This document shows positions 12,673-24,443 of a DNA stretch of 64,000 nucleotides, piece by piece. Origin of the DNA: Tillandsia leiboldiana (taxonomy: Eukaryota > Streptophyta > Magnoliopsida > Poales > Bromeliaceae); NCBI GenBank assembly GCA_029204045.2, contig JAQNDB010000091.1, positions 62,001-126,000 on the forward strand. The letters are read 5' to 3'. The notes beneath the pieces are model-generated. The model was not told where the DNA came from. It made no database searches and was given only the letters and a program-made list of their open reading frames with translations. The translations under genes were made by a program, and so were the position numbers. Positions within the stretch are counted from its first letter, which is position 1; each line of letters begins with the position of its first letter.

Positions 12673-14065
12673 TGTTACGGCATTTTTGGTGTTGGCATAT
12701 TTTGTGAGTCAAGTCAGTTGAGTCGGAGTCTTAAAGGGATCAAATTGTCAATCAGCAATCAAAGACCTAGAGAAGATTCAACAAGAGCTCAAGCTGACAC
12801 TCAGTGTCTTGAGTCTTGAAGATTGAAGTTGAAGATTTGTGGATCAGTTACATCAATCTCAAGAAGAAAGTATTCAAGAGGATCAGGTATGTTTAACTAA
12901 ATAATTTTGGTGATCCGAATACTTCCTTATAGTGAAGAAACACTTGGATGAATTTTTAATTGCATAAAAATCAAAAACTGGACATGGGACATGTTCAGGA
13001 TCCGGATCAGACAATCCAATCCGGATCCCGAAGGGTGTTTGTTCATTGGCTTTTTCAATCCGGATCCTAGGCCATTCCGATCCGGATCCCGAACATGGGA
13101 CTTTGCTGAATTGCATGAACGATCCGGATCGGACCTTGCAATCCGGATCCCGAACCCTTGGTTTTCTGGAATCGTCAATCTCGTTACGACGATCCGGATC
13201 GCAGTAAATCCGATCCGGATCGCCGTCCTGAAAATTTCCAGATAAGGTATGTTTCTGATTCTTATCTCTTTCCAAAGGTTTCTAAACTATAAATAGACAT
13301 TTAGGGTTTCTCAAAAACGGGGGAGCTACGGCCGATCATTTTATAAAACTCTTGAGAGCAACCCTAGAGGCTAGGTTTTTATCGATCTTCTTTATAGCCT
13401 CTTTTAGGTCAATTCGACGGTTCTTCCAAGATCTATCTTTCGTCGAATTGATCTAATCTTTGCTTAGAGATTTCTTCTACGGTTCCTCATTGATAATCTA
13501 AGCAAAGGATCACCATCGAAGTCAATATTCTTATCGACTGAGTTTGCGTCATGGATTCGACGTGGCATCGTGGATTCGGTGTGCTAAAGGCGTTTCGTGG
13601 ATTCGAAACGTGTGCTCGTGGATTCGAGTGGCGTTCGTGGATTCGAACGTGTGCAGTGGACGTGCAAAATCGGTGGAGCGCGAGGTCCAAGAAATTGAAG
13701 GAGGGGTTAAATCCGTGGAGACGGTAATTACCTTGTTATTCTTCTTTTCTTAGGGATTGTTATTGCGTGGACATCCAACCGGTCAGCGCAAGGTCCGAAG
13801 AAGCTGAAGGAGGGGTTGAGTCCGTGGAGTCGGTAATCACCTTGTTATTCTTCTATTCTTAGTGGATTGTTATTGCGTGTTGGTCCCGTGGTTTTTCTCC
13901 TGGATTGGAGTTTCCACGTAAATCTCGGTGTGCTGTTTTTATTTTCCGCATTGGTTTTTATTTTGCACTGAGATTGAGTTTTTAAGTATTACACCTATTC
14001 ACCCCCCCCTCTAGTTGTTTGATAGTACCTATTTAGATCCTTGTGGATCCTTTAAAAAACCTACA
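12673..14065 (+). repeat. Complete solo LTR (S subfamily) inside Copia I pol
   Basis: The 1393-bp sequence starts TGTTACGG and ends CCTACA. It is flanked by the 5-bp direct repeat CTTTG (12668-12672 and 14066-14070), and the flanking pol reading matches uninterrupted pol of Copia II at EPK-TIDEALQ. It has the layout of the Copia LTRs: GATCCGGATC dyads (12999-13230), TATAAATAG (13288-13296) and five TGGATT-loop hairpins (13545-13655). Its sequence belongs to a diverged subfamily not otherwise present. No internal region accompanies it, so it is the product of LTR-LTR recombination. The plus-strand hydrophobic ORF-like readings inside it are not genes. Confidence 0.95.
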
Positions 14066-17000
14066 CTTTGGTTCGATTAAAGATACGTAGCAAGCGAATC
14101 CACAAACCAACTGCCTCCGAGTTCTAACTCCTTCTTGTGGATCTCCAATGATGTTTGATTCAGGATGATCGTTGGAGATTCGTAGCGTTTGTTGAAACGG
14201 AGTACTCGGAGGTATATGAGATGATTCCTGCGCATCAGATAAACTTGAAGAACCATTAGATGCATCATTAATATTGGAAGTATTATCATGAGAAGATGCA
14301 CTTACAGGAGTATCATCATCCAGAGAGATATCGAGGGTAGATTTTTCAGATGCAAAGTGAAAAGCTTCATCTACTTTAACATTTATAGATTCTACAATCG
14401 TTTTAGATTCGATGTTAAATACTCGATATGCTCTGCTATTTGTAGAATAACCCAAAAAGATCCCTTCGTCACTTCGAGAGTCAAACTTTCCAAGATTTTC
14501 ACGGTCACGTAAAATGTAACATCGACTCCCGAAGATACGAAAGTATTTGATATCCGGTTTTCTACTAAACCACAGCTCATATGGTGTATTTAAAGTTCCT
14601 GGGCGCAAATACACTCGATTAATGACATAGACAGCGGTGTTCACAGCTTCAGCCCAAAAATGTAGCGGTAAATTCCGGCTATGAAGCATCACACGCGCCA
14701 TCTCTTGAACAACCCTGTTTTTGCGCTCAACAACACCATTCTGCTGAGGTGTATAGGGTGCTGAGAATTCATGTTTTATGCCGTTGGAAGTGCAAAAATC
14801 AATGAATTTGGAATTTATGAATTCTCCACCTCTTTCACTCCTAACACGAATGATCTTTTCATTCTTTTCAATCATAATACGATGGCAAATCTCATGAAAA
14901 GAATCAAACGTATCAGCTTTCTCTTTTAAAAATGCTACCCAAGAAAACCGAGAGAAATCATCAATCATCAAGAAAATATACCATTTACCTCCCAAAGATG
15001 GTTGACGAGTTGGCCCCATTAAATCCATGTGTAAAAGTTCCAAAGGCCGTTTTGTACCAACGTGGTTCAAGTTCTTGTGCGCTGTCCTGGACTGTTTTCC
15101 CTTTTGACAACCGCCGCACACAATGTTTTCTTTAAGCAAAAGTTTTGGAACCCCCTTGACCACGTCCTTGTTTGAAATTCTAGCAAGTTCCTTAAAATTT
15201 AAGTGACCTAGCCTTTCATGCCAAAGTGTTTCATTATCCAAAGAAACTAGGTTACATTTTTCAGAAAATTTATTAGGAACAACATAACAATTGTTTTCAG
15301 ATCTAACCCCTTTTAAAAAGAATACATGGTCCTTATCAGTTACAACACATTCAACAGATGAAAAGTTAACTGAAAAACCATTGTCGCAAAGTTGACTTAT
15401 GCTGATGAGGTTAGTCTTAAGGCCATCAACAAATAACACATTATTTAGAACCGGGCCATCTGGAATAGCTACTGTTCCTTTTCCAACAATTTTGGAAGAT
15501 CGACCGTCTCCGAAAACAACGAGTCCTCCGGAGATTTTCTCAAGATTTTGAAAACTATTTTTGTCACCGGTCATGTGACGCGAACACCCGCTATCCAGAT
15601 ACCAAGACGAACTATCATATGCATGCAAGGAAACATTGGTAACAAGACAAGGAAAGATTTCACCTTTGCGCACCCAAACCTTTTTGGAGTGCGTCGGTAA
15701 TGGTCGTGAAGTTATATGCCTAGGTGAAAGCGTCTTGTTAAAACGATTGCTGCTCCTTGATGAAGTCGTCTTGCGCGGTAAACTACCAAGGTTCTTTTCC
15801 TTCAATTGATTTGCAATTGATTTCCGAGGAATCACCTTTGTGGTAGTCATTGCAAGAGGTGTTTGAGGTGCGCGTTTGACTCCCGTCTTGCAATATCTTC
15901 TTATGTGCCCTGAAACACCACAACGAAAACATACCTTAGATCTTGACGATCCCAAAGTGGATGAAGTAGGTTTGTTGTCGTTGTTTGTCTTGAATTCCGG
16001 TGTCGGAGGAGGAGATACCGACTGAGGCACAAAAACTGTCCCACTCGAACTTAGACTATTTCCAGTTTGAGTGTACCCGAGGCCGAACCGATTTGTTTGA
16101 CCAAGACCAAGAAGCCTATCCAACTTACTCCTTCCTGAAGAGAATCGCTTCAAGTCATCCTTGAGTTGAAAAATGGTCTTTGTCATTTCCAGGTTATCCT
16201 GTCGAGCCTCGTTGTAGAGCTTTGAGAAGTGATCCGCTTTATCCACCAGTTTTGTATGTTCCTTCTCAAAAAGCTCATTGGACTCTTGAAGGGAAACATT
16301 TACTTTTATCAGATTTTCCCTTTCCACTTCAAGAGCGTTTGAGAGAGAAGTTGCTCTTTTTGCTTCTACTTCGAGATCATGCACTCTCCCTCTCAAACTC
16401 TTGTTTTGCTTAGCCACTTTCTTTGAATCCCTCAAAAGTCTGTGGTAGGCTAAAGCAAAATCTTCACCTTCCGAATCATCCGATTCGTTGTCCGTTGCAG
16501 TCTTTTCAACAGTGGAGTTGGACAATGACTCGGATGTACTTGCCATAAAGCACATGAAGGGTGAAGATATGGACGTGTGGAATGCCGTGGTGCTCTTTTC
16601 TTCATCACTTGAAGATGACTCATTTGACGTTGAGTTGTCATCCCAAGTGACGACTTGCATCGCCTTCTTCTTTGCCGGATACTTGTTGGGACACTCCGTT
16701 GCAATGTGGTCGTAACCTCGACATTTGAAGCATTGTAGTTGTCCCTCTGAACTTTTCTTATCCTTTGAGAAGTTCTCTTGCTTTCTTGACTTGTAACTTG
16801 AAGTACCCTTGCCTTTGTTCGACTTTCCGAAGGATGGAGATTTACTTGAATTACCCCTTCGAAAGTTGCGGCGAAACTTCCTTGTCAAGAGAGCGAGCTG
16901 CTTCTCAAATTCCTCCATAGAAAGGTTCTCGTCATCGTCTGAGGAGGATGTATCCGCGTCTTCTTCCTTAGTTGTTTTCTACGCATAACCTGAAGACTTA

Positions 17001-17662
17001 GAAGAGGATGCTTTTCCAGAAGAATTGTTAGTAGTAAATGTCATTTCATATGTTTGTAATGAACCAACTAATTCTTCTACACGCATTTCGTCCGGGTGTT
17101 TAATAATTTCAATGGCTGTAACCTTTGGGCGAAATCGTTCAGGAAGAGTTCTTAAGATCTTTCTTACAACCTTAAATTCTGGAATCTTCTCTCCCAGGTT
17201 AGCACATGAGTTTACGATGTCTTGCAATCGTGTATAGTAGTCCGTGAAAGATTCATTTTCTGCCATCAAGATAGAGTCAAACTTGCTCGTAAGCATTTGC
17301 AGTTTCTGAATCTTCACGAGGTTAGTTCCCTCATGTGGAACCTGAAGAACATCCCAGATTTCTTTCGCAGTCTCACATGCCGAGACGCGAGAGAATTCAG
17401 TTTGAGATAAGGCATTAAAAATAGCATTAATTCCCTTGCCATTGTAAGAAGATAAATCTAACTCTTCCTTGGTCCATTTCGACCTAGGTTTTAAGGTGCG
17501 AACATCAGAGATAATTTCAGTTGGATTAGACCATCCTAATTCAATTGATTGCCACACCCTTTCGTCGATGGAAATTAAAAAGGCTTTCATTCGTACTTTC
17601 CAGTACGCATAATTTGTTCCATCAAAGAAAGGGGGTCGATTGATGTTTCCACCTTCAACCAT
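14066..17662 (-). pseudogene. Copia I gag, protease and integrase (pol N-terminal half)
   Basis: One frame runs from ATG 17662 to the solo LTR. It starts with a gag of the UBN2 type (MVEGGNINRPPFFDG, about residues 1-215), then a basic region, a knuckle CFKCRGYDHIATEC, a coiled coil of about 90 residues and a second knuckle CFRCGVSGHIRRYC. The aspartic protease (LDSGCSRHM) and integrase follow. Integrase has the HHCC zinc site (HERLGHL, CGGCQKGK), first Asp in HMDLMGP and Glu in QQNGVVERKN. The second catalytic position reads RSERGGEF instead of the usual RSD, an Asp-to-Glu change. A TTG-to-TAG nonsense codon near 16978 truncates gag after SSGYA; the next in-frame ORF starts at 16918. Confidence 0.9.
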
Positions 17663-17675
17663 TGTTTACAACCCT

Positions 17676-17693
17676 ATTCCCTCTCTGATACCA
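17676..17693 (-). other. Primer-binding site, Copia I
   Basis: Minus strand TGGTATCAGAGAGGGAAT, two bases after the LTR end. It differs from the other copies at one position (AGAGAGG against AGAGCGG), a mutation that weakens initiator-tRNA pairing. Confidence 0.8.
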
Positions 17694-17994
17694 CTTGTTG
17701 GGTTATATGTAATGTAGATCTAAATAGGGGAAAAAACACCTAGAGGGGGGTGAATAGGTGTAAACGTATAAACACTCAAAAATCGTTGCGATAAAAACCC
17801 AATGCGGAAATAAAAATAACACGCAAGATTTTTACGTGGAAAACTCCATCACCGTAAAAAACCACGGGACCGATAACACGGCAGAAATCCACTAGAATTA
17901 AAACACGTACAAGGTGATTTACCGTACACACTTACGACTCAACCTTTTCCATACGCTCCTAGAGGATCTTCTCCGCTCGCTCCGCGACGCTTCT

Positions 17995-18175
17995 CGAATC
18001 CACGATCTGCGCCCAACGCCGAATCCACGGCGTCCAACGTCGAATCCACGACGTCCGACCGAATCCACGGTCTGCACCCAATAGCACCCTTCGAATCCAC
18101 GAACGTGCCTCGCTCCGAATCCACGAGAGCGGTTGAACCTTGAATCCACAAGGACACGCGAATCCACGCGCCGAT
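17995..18175 (-). other. Constant-loop hairpin array in Copia I R/U5
   Basis: Eight inverted repeats share the loop AATCCA (TGGATT in the RNA sense) but have different stems. Perfect ones include ACGCCG/CGGCGT, ACGTCG/CGACGT, GACCG/CGGTC and CCTTG/CAAGG; others have 3-4 bp or one bulge. The array lies downstream of the TATA box and upstream of the PBS, so it should be in the 5' leader of the genomic RNA. Confidence 0.75.
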
Positions 18176-18456
18176 TTTGGGGAAATCGTTGTTTTTGGGT
18201 GGTGATGATCCGCCGAATACTTAGATCAAAGATAGATCGAAAATACCATCTAAGTATTCATTAGTTTGATTCAACTCAAGATGTGAGTATGAAAACCTAG
18301 AATCAAACTAATCAATATAGATGAAGAAACATAGAGTATTCTCTAATGATTTCCTTTCTTCTCTATATGTGGATCTTAGGCCGTATAAAATGATATATGA
18401 ATATGACGGCTCTATGTGATTATTTTGGATTAACCCTAGAAAAAGAGTCATAGGGT

Positions 18457-18465
18457 CTATTTATA
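18457..18465 (-). promoter_or_regulatory. LTR TATA box, Copia I
   Basis: Minus strand TATAAATAG, downstream of the dyad array. The same box occurs at the corresponding site of Copia III (25611-25619) and the solo LTR (13288-13296), which supports it as the core promoter. Confidence 0.75.
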
Positions 18466-18529
18466 GGTTAGAAACATTTGGAAGGAGATAAGAATCAAAA
18501 ACCTAACATTTCTGGAATTTTTACGGACG

Positions 18530-18760
18530 GCGATCCGGATCGGATTTGGGCGATCCGGATTGCAGTAGCAAGAAAGACGGTTTCCAGAAAAACAAACGTT
18601 CGGGATCCGGATCGGAATGCCTGATCCGGATCGTTCATACAATTCTGAGAACTCAACGTTCGGGATCCGGATCGTGAGATGCTGCGATCCGGATTGAAGT
18701 AATGTATGAAACAACAACCTTCGGGATCCGGACTGCTGGCTCTGATCCCGATCCTGAACA
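18530..18760 (-). promoter_or_regulatory. GATCCGGATC dyad array in Copia I U3
   Basis: About nine copies of the 10-bp palindrome GATCCGGATC or near variants occur, mostly in pairs whose starts are about 19-20 bp apart, with pairs repeating roughly every 60 bp and CCCGAAC next to one member. The location upstream of the TATA box suggests an enhancer of repeated binding sites. No binding factor can be named. Confidence 0.65.
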
Positions 18761-18980
18761 TGTCCGAACACCAGTTTTTGATTTTTATGCAGTTAAAAAC
18801 TCTTCCAGGTGTTTCTACACTACAAGAAGTATTCGGATCACCAATAATCTTTAGTTAAACATACCTGATCCTTTTGAATTCTTCTTTCTTGAGATTGAGT
18901 TAAATGATCCAACTTTCTTCACCTTCAATCTTCAAGACTTGAACCTTTCATGAAACTACGCCAACTCAAATTCCGTAACA

Positions 18981-19717
18981 CTGTGCGCACTGAGCAAGAA
19001 CATACTCGGCAGGGATACCCCTACCCTTGGCCGGCGGAGGACCCCTATCTGAGGGGCCGGGCGGCCAAACGCCCGAAGACAGGACAGAAGTCTGGGCCAA
19101 CGACGAAGGAGGGGCCCAAACCACTGAAGCCATGCATCATTTGCGGTGGTGCACATCGAGTGATGGGCTGCCCTTGGCGGAACGAACACTGCTTCCGATG
19201 TGGCAAACCGGGTCACTCACGTTACTCGTGCCCCCGGAAACCGGCTGTCACTAGACCCCCGGTGCCGCGACCCGACGAAGCAGAGAAGGCTGCCACCCCC
19301 AACCTACAAGGGAGCCCCAGTCCGAGGAGCCGGACAAACCAACGCTTGACGAAAGCACAGAAGGGCGGGCGAGTGCCACCAGGATGCCCGGGATCGCTAC
19401 AAGGACATTGTGTTATTTGCGGAAAGGCGCATCGAGTGACGAACTGCCTCTGGAGGTACTCCCATTGCAATAGTTGCGGCAAGCCGGATCACACCCGCGC
19501 TTCGTGCCCACATGAACCAGCCGCTACAGCCGCAGCGCCGCAGCCGGATGGACGAGAGGATACTGCGGCCCCCGACCCGCGGAAGGACCAAACCGACGGC
19601 TTGCGCATGGCAGACTCGTATGAGACCGGGTCCTTACCCTACCACACCGTACGCCGCTGGCCCAAGGGTTGCGGGCGGACTCCCCCAGCCGCCCCAGCGG
19701 ATGACGCAATGTCCTAG
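18981..19717 (+). pseudogene. Gypsy D double zinc-knuckle gag-like protein, N-truncated
   Basis: The open frame ends ADDAMS-stop at 19717. An apparent start at 18950 lies in the Copia LTR and is not genuine. It has two pairs of knuckles: CIICGGAHRVMGC with CFRCGKPGHSRYSC, then CVICGKAHRVTNC with CNSCGKPDHTRASC. The first of each pair is the unusual CX2CX3HX4C, the second canonical CX2CX4HX4C. Such knuckles bind nucleic acid. The visible 245 codons are free of stops although the downstream pol is decayed. Any capsid or coiled-coil part would lie to the left of Copia I and is not visible. Confidence 0.8.
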
Positions 19718-20310
19718 AATGGGAAATAACAGGTAATTCTTAAACTACTTTCTACTAGTTGGGAGCACCCGTCGAACCGGAGCAAACCATCCCTGTTTGA
19801 CCCGGTTTAACCCCTCTTGTCTTTTGGTTATGCCTTTTGTTCCTAATCGCTTCGCTTTCCCCGGTGCAACTGGGGGCAAGCGCCCACGAGAGGGTTGCTT
19901 GGATTCGCCCATGGTTGAGCTCTTAGCTTTAAGGTTCTTTTTTTTTTTTTTTTTTTTTTTTCCGTTCCTTTCTGACCCAACCGAACCAGGCTTCGAACTA
20001 TTTACGTTTTCCCTTTTTCTCTTTTCCCCTCCTATGCTATGTGACCATGCACTTGATAGAATATCTACTTAGAATCGGGTTGGTTTGGTATATATATATG
20101 TTAATGCCCCCTCCCAAGTTCCGCCTTTGGGGTTGACGTACTCTGGTACGGGAAAAGAGTCGGGCACCAAATGTTGTTTTGGTAGCCAATGGTAAGAGGC
20201 TGAAGGCGCCATCTGGTGCACGGCCGTCCCACTGGTACGGAAGAGGGATGGGGGGGGGGGGGGTCTCATTTGCACTTTAGCAATCGGGAAATGGACAAGG
20301 TCATAGTGTA
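19718..20310 (+). other. Gag-pol spacer of Gypsy D
   Basis: Non-coding, with a run of about 23 T (19939-19961) and 14 G (20250-20263). It starts with CAG followed by GTAATT, a splice-donor-like site at the same place as in A and C. The protease and the N-terminal part of RT are missing; RT homology resumes near 20311. Confidence 0.6.
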
Positions 20311-21370
20311 GAACAAGCACCCCTTACCCAGTATCGCTGACCTCTTAGATCAGCTGCGGGGAGCAACGGTCTTCTCAAAGTTTGACCTGCAGTCAGACTA
20401 CCACCGACTCAGAGTCCAAGATGGGGATATTCCGAAGACGGCCTTCCGGACTCGGTATGGCCACTACGAGTTTACCGTAATGCCGTTCGGGCTTACCAAC
20501 GCCCCAGTGGTATTCATGGACTTGATGAACCGAGTTTTCAGACCCTTCCTGGATCATTTCGTAGTGGTCTTCATCGACGACATCCCGATCTACTCGCCCA
20601 CTGATGAAGAACACGAGGAGCACCTACGGATTGTCCTGCAGACACTCAGAGACCAGTGGCTTCATGCCAAACTTAAGAAGTGCGAGTTTTGGCTCCGCGA
20701 GGTAGGATTTCTGGTGCACATCTTTTCCGCAGCAGGAGTCTCGGTGGATCCCAAGAAAGTGGAGTCGGTGACGGACTGGCCCCAACCGACCACAGTAACG
20801 GAAATCCGCAGCTTCCTGGGCCTCGCGGGGTATTATAGACGTTTTGTCGAGGGCTTCTCGAAAATTGTGACCCCTCTAAACCGCCTGACCCGGAAAGGAG
20901 AAAAGTTCATCTGGACGGCTCAATGCCAAGAAAGTTTTGAAGAAACTCAAGAAGAGGCTATCAAGGGCGCCAGTGCTTGCACTACCGACACCCGGTGATG
21001 ACTACGAGGTTTACTGTGATGCGTCGCGAGTTGGTTCGGGGGGTGAGTACTGATGCAACAAGGGAAGGTTATAGCCTATGCCCCAAGACAACTCAAGGAT
21101 TACGAGCGGAACTACCCGACACATGACTTGGAGCTAGCCGCTGTAGTCTTTGTCCTGAAACTTTGGAGGCACTATCTCTATGGCGTACACTGTAATGTGT
21201 TCTCCGACCACCAAAGCCTTAAGTACCTCTTCACCCAGAGGGAGTTGAACCTGAGACAGAGGCGGTGGTTAGAGTTACTGAAGGACTACGACCTATCAAT
21301 TCAATACCACCCCGGGAAAGCAAACGTGGTGGCGGACGCCTTGAGCAGGAAGGGACAAATGGAGGGGACT
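20311..21370 (+). pseudogene. Gypsy D reverse transcriptase and RNase H remnant
   Basis: The RT palm region is recognisable (ATVFSKFDLQ, MPFGLTNAP, the catalytic FIDDIPIYS), followed by RNase H (YCDAS, DLELAAVVFVLKLWRHYLYG). Frameshifts near 20940 and 21050 break the frame, and protease plus the first RT third are absent. Compared with element B about 60 codons between RNase H and integrase are deleted near 21360. Not functional. Confidence 0.88.
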
Positions 21371-22722
21371 TTGCATTGGAGGCCGATGGCACACTTCGTT
21401 TCCGAGGACGCATCTGCGTGCCGGATTCACCAGATCTGAAGAGAGAAATCTTGACTGAAGCGCATTGCGCTCCCTATGCGGCGCACCCTGGGGGCACCAA
21501 GATGTACAGGGATCTCAGGCAAACCTTCTGGTTGCCGAAGCTGAAAGGGGACGTGACACGATTCGTAGCGCACTGCCTGATTTGCCAGCAGGTGAAAGCC
21601 GAACATCAGCGACCGGCGGGGAAGCTGCAGCCACTAACAGTGCCAGAGTGGAGATGGGAGCGAATTACTATGGACTTTGTCACCGGATTTCCGCGTTCGC
21701 AGCAGGGGCATGACACCATCTGGGTCATCGTAGATCGGCTAACGAAGTCAGCCCACTTCCTACCCATTCACACGACGTGGACACGAGACCGGCTGGCTCA
21801 GACCTACATTAGCGAGATTGTGAGGCTACACGGGATACCGGCGTCAATCACTTCCGACAGGGACACCCGGTTCGTCTCCAACTTCTGGCAGAGTTTACAG
21901 CTAGCCCTGGGGACCAAACTACACTTCAGCACAGCCTTTCACCCCCAGACGGATGGGCAATCCGAGCGGGTGATCCAGATCCTCGAGGACATGCTCCGAG
22001 CTTGCGTACTGGATTTGGGAGACGGATGGTCGCGCTACCTACCCCTTGTAGAGTTCGCCTACAACAACAGCTATCAGGCGAGTATCCGTATGGCGCCGTT
22101 CGAAGCTTTATACGGAAGACGCTGTCGATCCCCGATTTGTTGGGACGATCTGGGGGAACGAAAGTTCTTGGGACCGGACCTGGTGGAGGAAACTGAGGAA
22201 AAGGTGCGCCTCATCAGACGGCGGTTGGCGACCGCCCAAAGCCGACAAAAGAGCTGCGCAGACCAGAGACGCCGCGACTTGGAGTTCCAGGTGGGGGAGC
22301 ACGTGTTACTGCGGGTTTCGCCGTCGAAAGGGGTGAAGCGGTTCGGGTTGAGAGGCAAGTTGAGCCCACGGTATGTGGGGCCCTTTGAGATTTTGGAGCG
22401 CATCGGCCCGGTGGCCTACCGCCTTGCCCTACCGCCGAACCTTGACCGGGTTCATGACGTGTTCCGCGTGTCCATGCTTCGGAAGTATCTCCCCGACCCA
22501 TCGCGGGTGCTCGATGTTGCCGCGATCGAGCTCAAGGAGGACCTGAGCTTCGAGGAAGTACTGGTGCGAATCCTAGCCCGGGAAGATAAAAAGTTACGAA
22601 GTCGGACAATCCCCTACGCGAAGGTGCTGGGGGGCAATCAGGAGGAGCATGAAGCGACCTGGGAACCGGAGGCAAAGATGAAGGAGTGCTATCCTGATCT
22701 TTTCACCGCGGGCGAGGGTTAA
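21371..22722 (+). pseudogene. Gypsy D integrase with chromodomain-like C terminus
   Basis: A continuous frame ends at 22722. It contains the HHCC zinc site (EAHCAPYAAHPGG, HCLICQQ), the catalytic core with Asp in MDFVTGF, Asp in TSDRDTRF and Glu in HPQTDGQSE, a GPFEILERIGPVAYRL module, and a tail with VRILAREDKKL and EATWEPEAKM that resembles the chromodomain of plant chromoviruses. The core residues look intact, but the frame has no own start and upstream pol is broken, so it is listed as a pseudogene. Confidence 0.85.
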
Positions 22723-22740
22723 GTTTCGGGGACGAAACTT
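22721..22740 (+). other. Stem-loop after the pol stop codon, Gypsy D
   Basis: AAGTTTCG, loop GGGA, CGAAACTT. It starts at the pol stop and lies about 20 bp before the 3' LTR. The same element occurs in A, B and C, with a G-C outer pair in A. I recall similar sequences as common near the 3' end of plant Tekay elements. Confidence 0.75.
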
Positions 22741-23354
22741 GTTTTTAGCGGTGAGTGATGTAAGACCTGGCCTCTATTTTGGCTTTCCCGCTTTTGTTCA
22801 CTTGTAGCGGTCCGGCTGAGGAATCAATTTTCTTGCTTTTCCGGACAGTCCGTCGGGGCTCGCGGGTAATTTTAGGCGGTAGAGCTCGCGAAACGGAGAA
22901 CGGTGGCGCGATCGGTTTCGAATTCCGATGCCCGGTTCTCCCAGAATTAATTTTTGAAGTTTGGACCCCTTTTAGGCGCTCCGGGATCCGTGCGAGCAAT
23001 CGGCACGTTTTTCGAGGTAACTCTAGCCGCCGGATTGGTTCCGTTTATTTTTTTTAGATCCCTTTAAGAACCTGGGGATTTTAGGTTTCCCCCTCTTAGG
23101 TTTTTCTTTTCGGTGGCTAGGGTTTTTAAGAGGCGCTACGAGAGAGAAAAAGAGGAAACGAAACCCAACCCTTTTTCGCTCTCGTTACGACCGACGGCGG
23201 GGCGATCGGGACGTTGGAGATCGGGAGAGGGACGGAGGCTTTCTTGCTCGCGGGATCAACCGGGCAACGGTAGGACGATCCTCTTCTTCTCCTCCCCCCA
23301 GCGGATCGAAGGTGAGTCTTTCAGTTAGGGTATTTTCGCTTCGGGGTCGGGTTT

Positions 23355-23960
23355 TGCGGAGAGGGCCGCCACCGCCACCGCCGCCGCCGCCGCCGCCGCC
23401 ACGCGCCACGCGGGGCCGCCCGCGGGTGGGGTGCCGTGCGGCAGGCGTGCCGCGCGGGCGCTGCCCGCAGGCGGGCACCGCTCGTGCTTGTGCAGCGCGG
23501 GCTGCCCGCGGGTAGTGCACCGCGCGGCAGGCGCACCGCGCCGGCGCCGCCCGCAGGCGGGCACCGCGCGGGCCGCCCACGGGTGGTGCACCGCGCGGCA
23601 GGCGCACCGCGCGGTCGCCGCCCGCAGGCGCGCACCGCGCGGGCCCCCCGCGGGTGGTGCGCCGCACGGCAGGCGCGCCGCGCGGGCGCCGCCCACAGGC
23701 GGGCACCGCGTTGGCTTGTGCCGCGCGGGCCGCCAGCGGGTAGTAGGCGGGCACCGCGCGGGCTTGTGCCGCGCGGGCCGCGGGCTGGTGCCGCGCGGGC
23801 CGCCTGCAGGCCGCGCGCCGCGCGGCGGGAGCGCCGCACGAGCGCCGCGCGGGCTGGTGCCGCGCCGGCCTACTGCAGACCGCACGCCGCGCGGCAGGCG
23901 CACCGAGCGGGGCACCGCGACAGCTCGGGGCCGCACGGGGCTGTCCGTGGGCCGTGAGCG
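23355..23960 (+). repeat. GC-rich degenerate repeat array in D LTR
   Basis: About 600 bp consisting almost only of G and C, built from variants of GCCGCGCGGGC, GCACCGCGCGG and GGTGCACCGCGCGGC with an irregular period near 60 bp. Long ORFs on both strands here are composition artefacts. It lies between a donor-like AAG/GTGAGT (23311) and an acceptor-like TTCAG (24093). Confidence 0.8.
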
Positions 23961-24316
23961 CGCCGCACGGGTCGGTGCCGTGCGGGGAATTTCACCGCGC
24001 GGAGTCCGAGGATCGCGTCGGGCCTCCCGTGTTTGATGTTTAGTCGACGTTCAGCATTAGTCACCTAGTCTTAGCATTCTTTTGCCTCTTCAGGGGCGCG
24101 GGACGCCGTAAGCTCGGCAGACGTGCGGGCGCGAGCGTACCAATCGACGATCTCCTTTCAAGGTAGGTACTTCTCCGGGGATTTCGGGGATAGGCATGTA
24201 TTAATAGAAATAACATATCGGGGCAAGGTGCATAGTATGTGGATCTTATGATTATCTGACTAACCCTGTTGTATTATTTTGCTTACTATCGATATGAGGC
24301 TCTTGTTTTGCTGCAC

Positions 24317-24365
24317 GCACACCGGCGGTTTGGCCACCGCAAGGGTGTGCTTTTCTAGAAAAGTG
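24317..24365 (+). other. Conserved nested hairpin plus palindrome, D LTR
   Basis: Outer stem GCACACC/GGTGTGC, inner stem GCGGT/ACCGC, loop TTGGCC, then the palindrome CTTTTCTAGAAAAG. A and C have GCGCACCC/GGGTGCGC and CCGG at the palindrome centre, i.e. paired changes. Confidence 0.75.
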
Positions 24366-24443
24366 GTACGTTGACCCGTGTACCCCACATGACGGTGATG
24401 TTAGGAAAGGGGGCCCTCATAGGTGGAGGGTGTGAGCGGTGAT

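Larger units (their letters stand above)
6183..18980 (-). mobile_element. Copia I: SIRE-type Ty1/copia retrotransposon with nested solo LTR
   Basis: Reading on the minus strand: 5' LTR (18980-17696), PBS, gag-PR-INT, solo LTR insertion, RT-RNase H, spacer with palindrome cluster, extra ORF, polypurine tract, 3' LTR (7433-6183, clipped by the gap). Two nonsense codons (near 16978 and 11833), a frameshift in the extra ORF and the solo LTR make it defective. The lineage call rests on known SIRE/Maximus traits: long gag, two knuckles, protease motif DSGCSRHM, and an additional ORF between pol and 3' LTR. The right target flank is CTGTG (18981-18985); the left one is not visible. Confidence 0.9.
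17696..18980 (-). repeat. Copia I 5' LTR
   Basis: 1285 bp, minus strand TGTTACGG to CCCAACA, next to the PBS. In transcript order it has a U3 with the GATCCGGATC dyad array, a TATA box (18465-18457) and, downstream in R/U5, the hairpin array. Its outer edge cuts into the gypsy D gag. Confidence 0.92.

Noticed and set aside
18950..18980. Apparent start codon of the zinc-knuckle ORF at 18950
   Set aside because: It is inside the Copia I LTR, so the first ten codons are an insertion artefact.
23185..24036. Arg/Ala/Pro-rich ORFs in the D LTR
   Set aside because: Compositional artefact of the GC-rich array.
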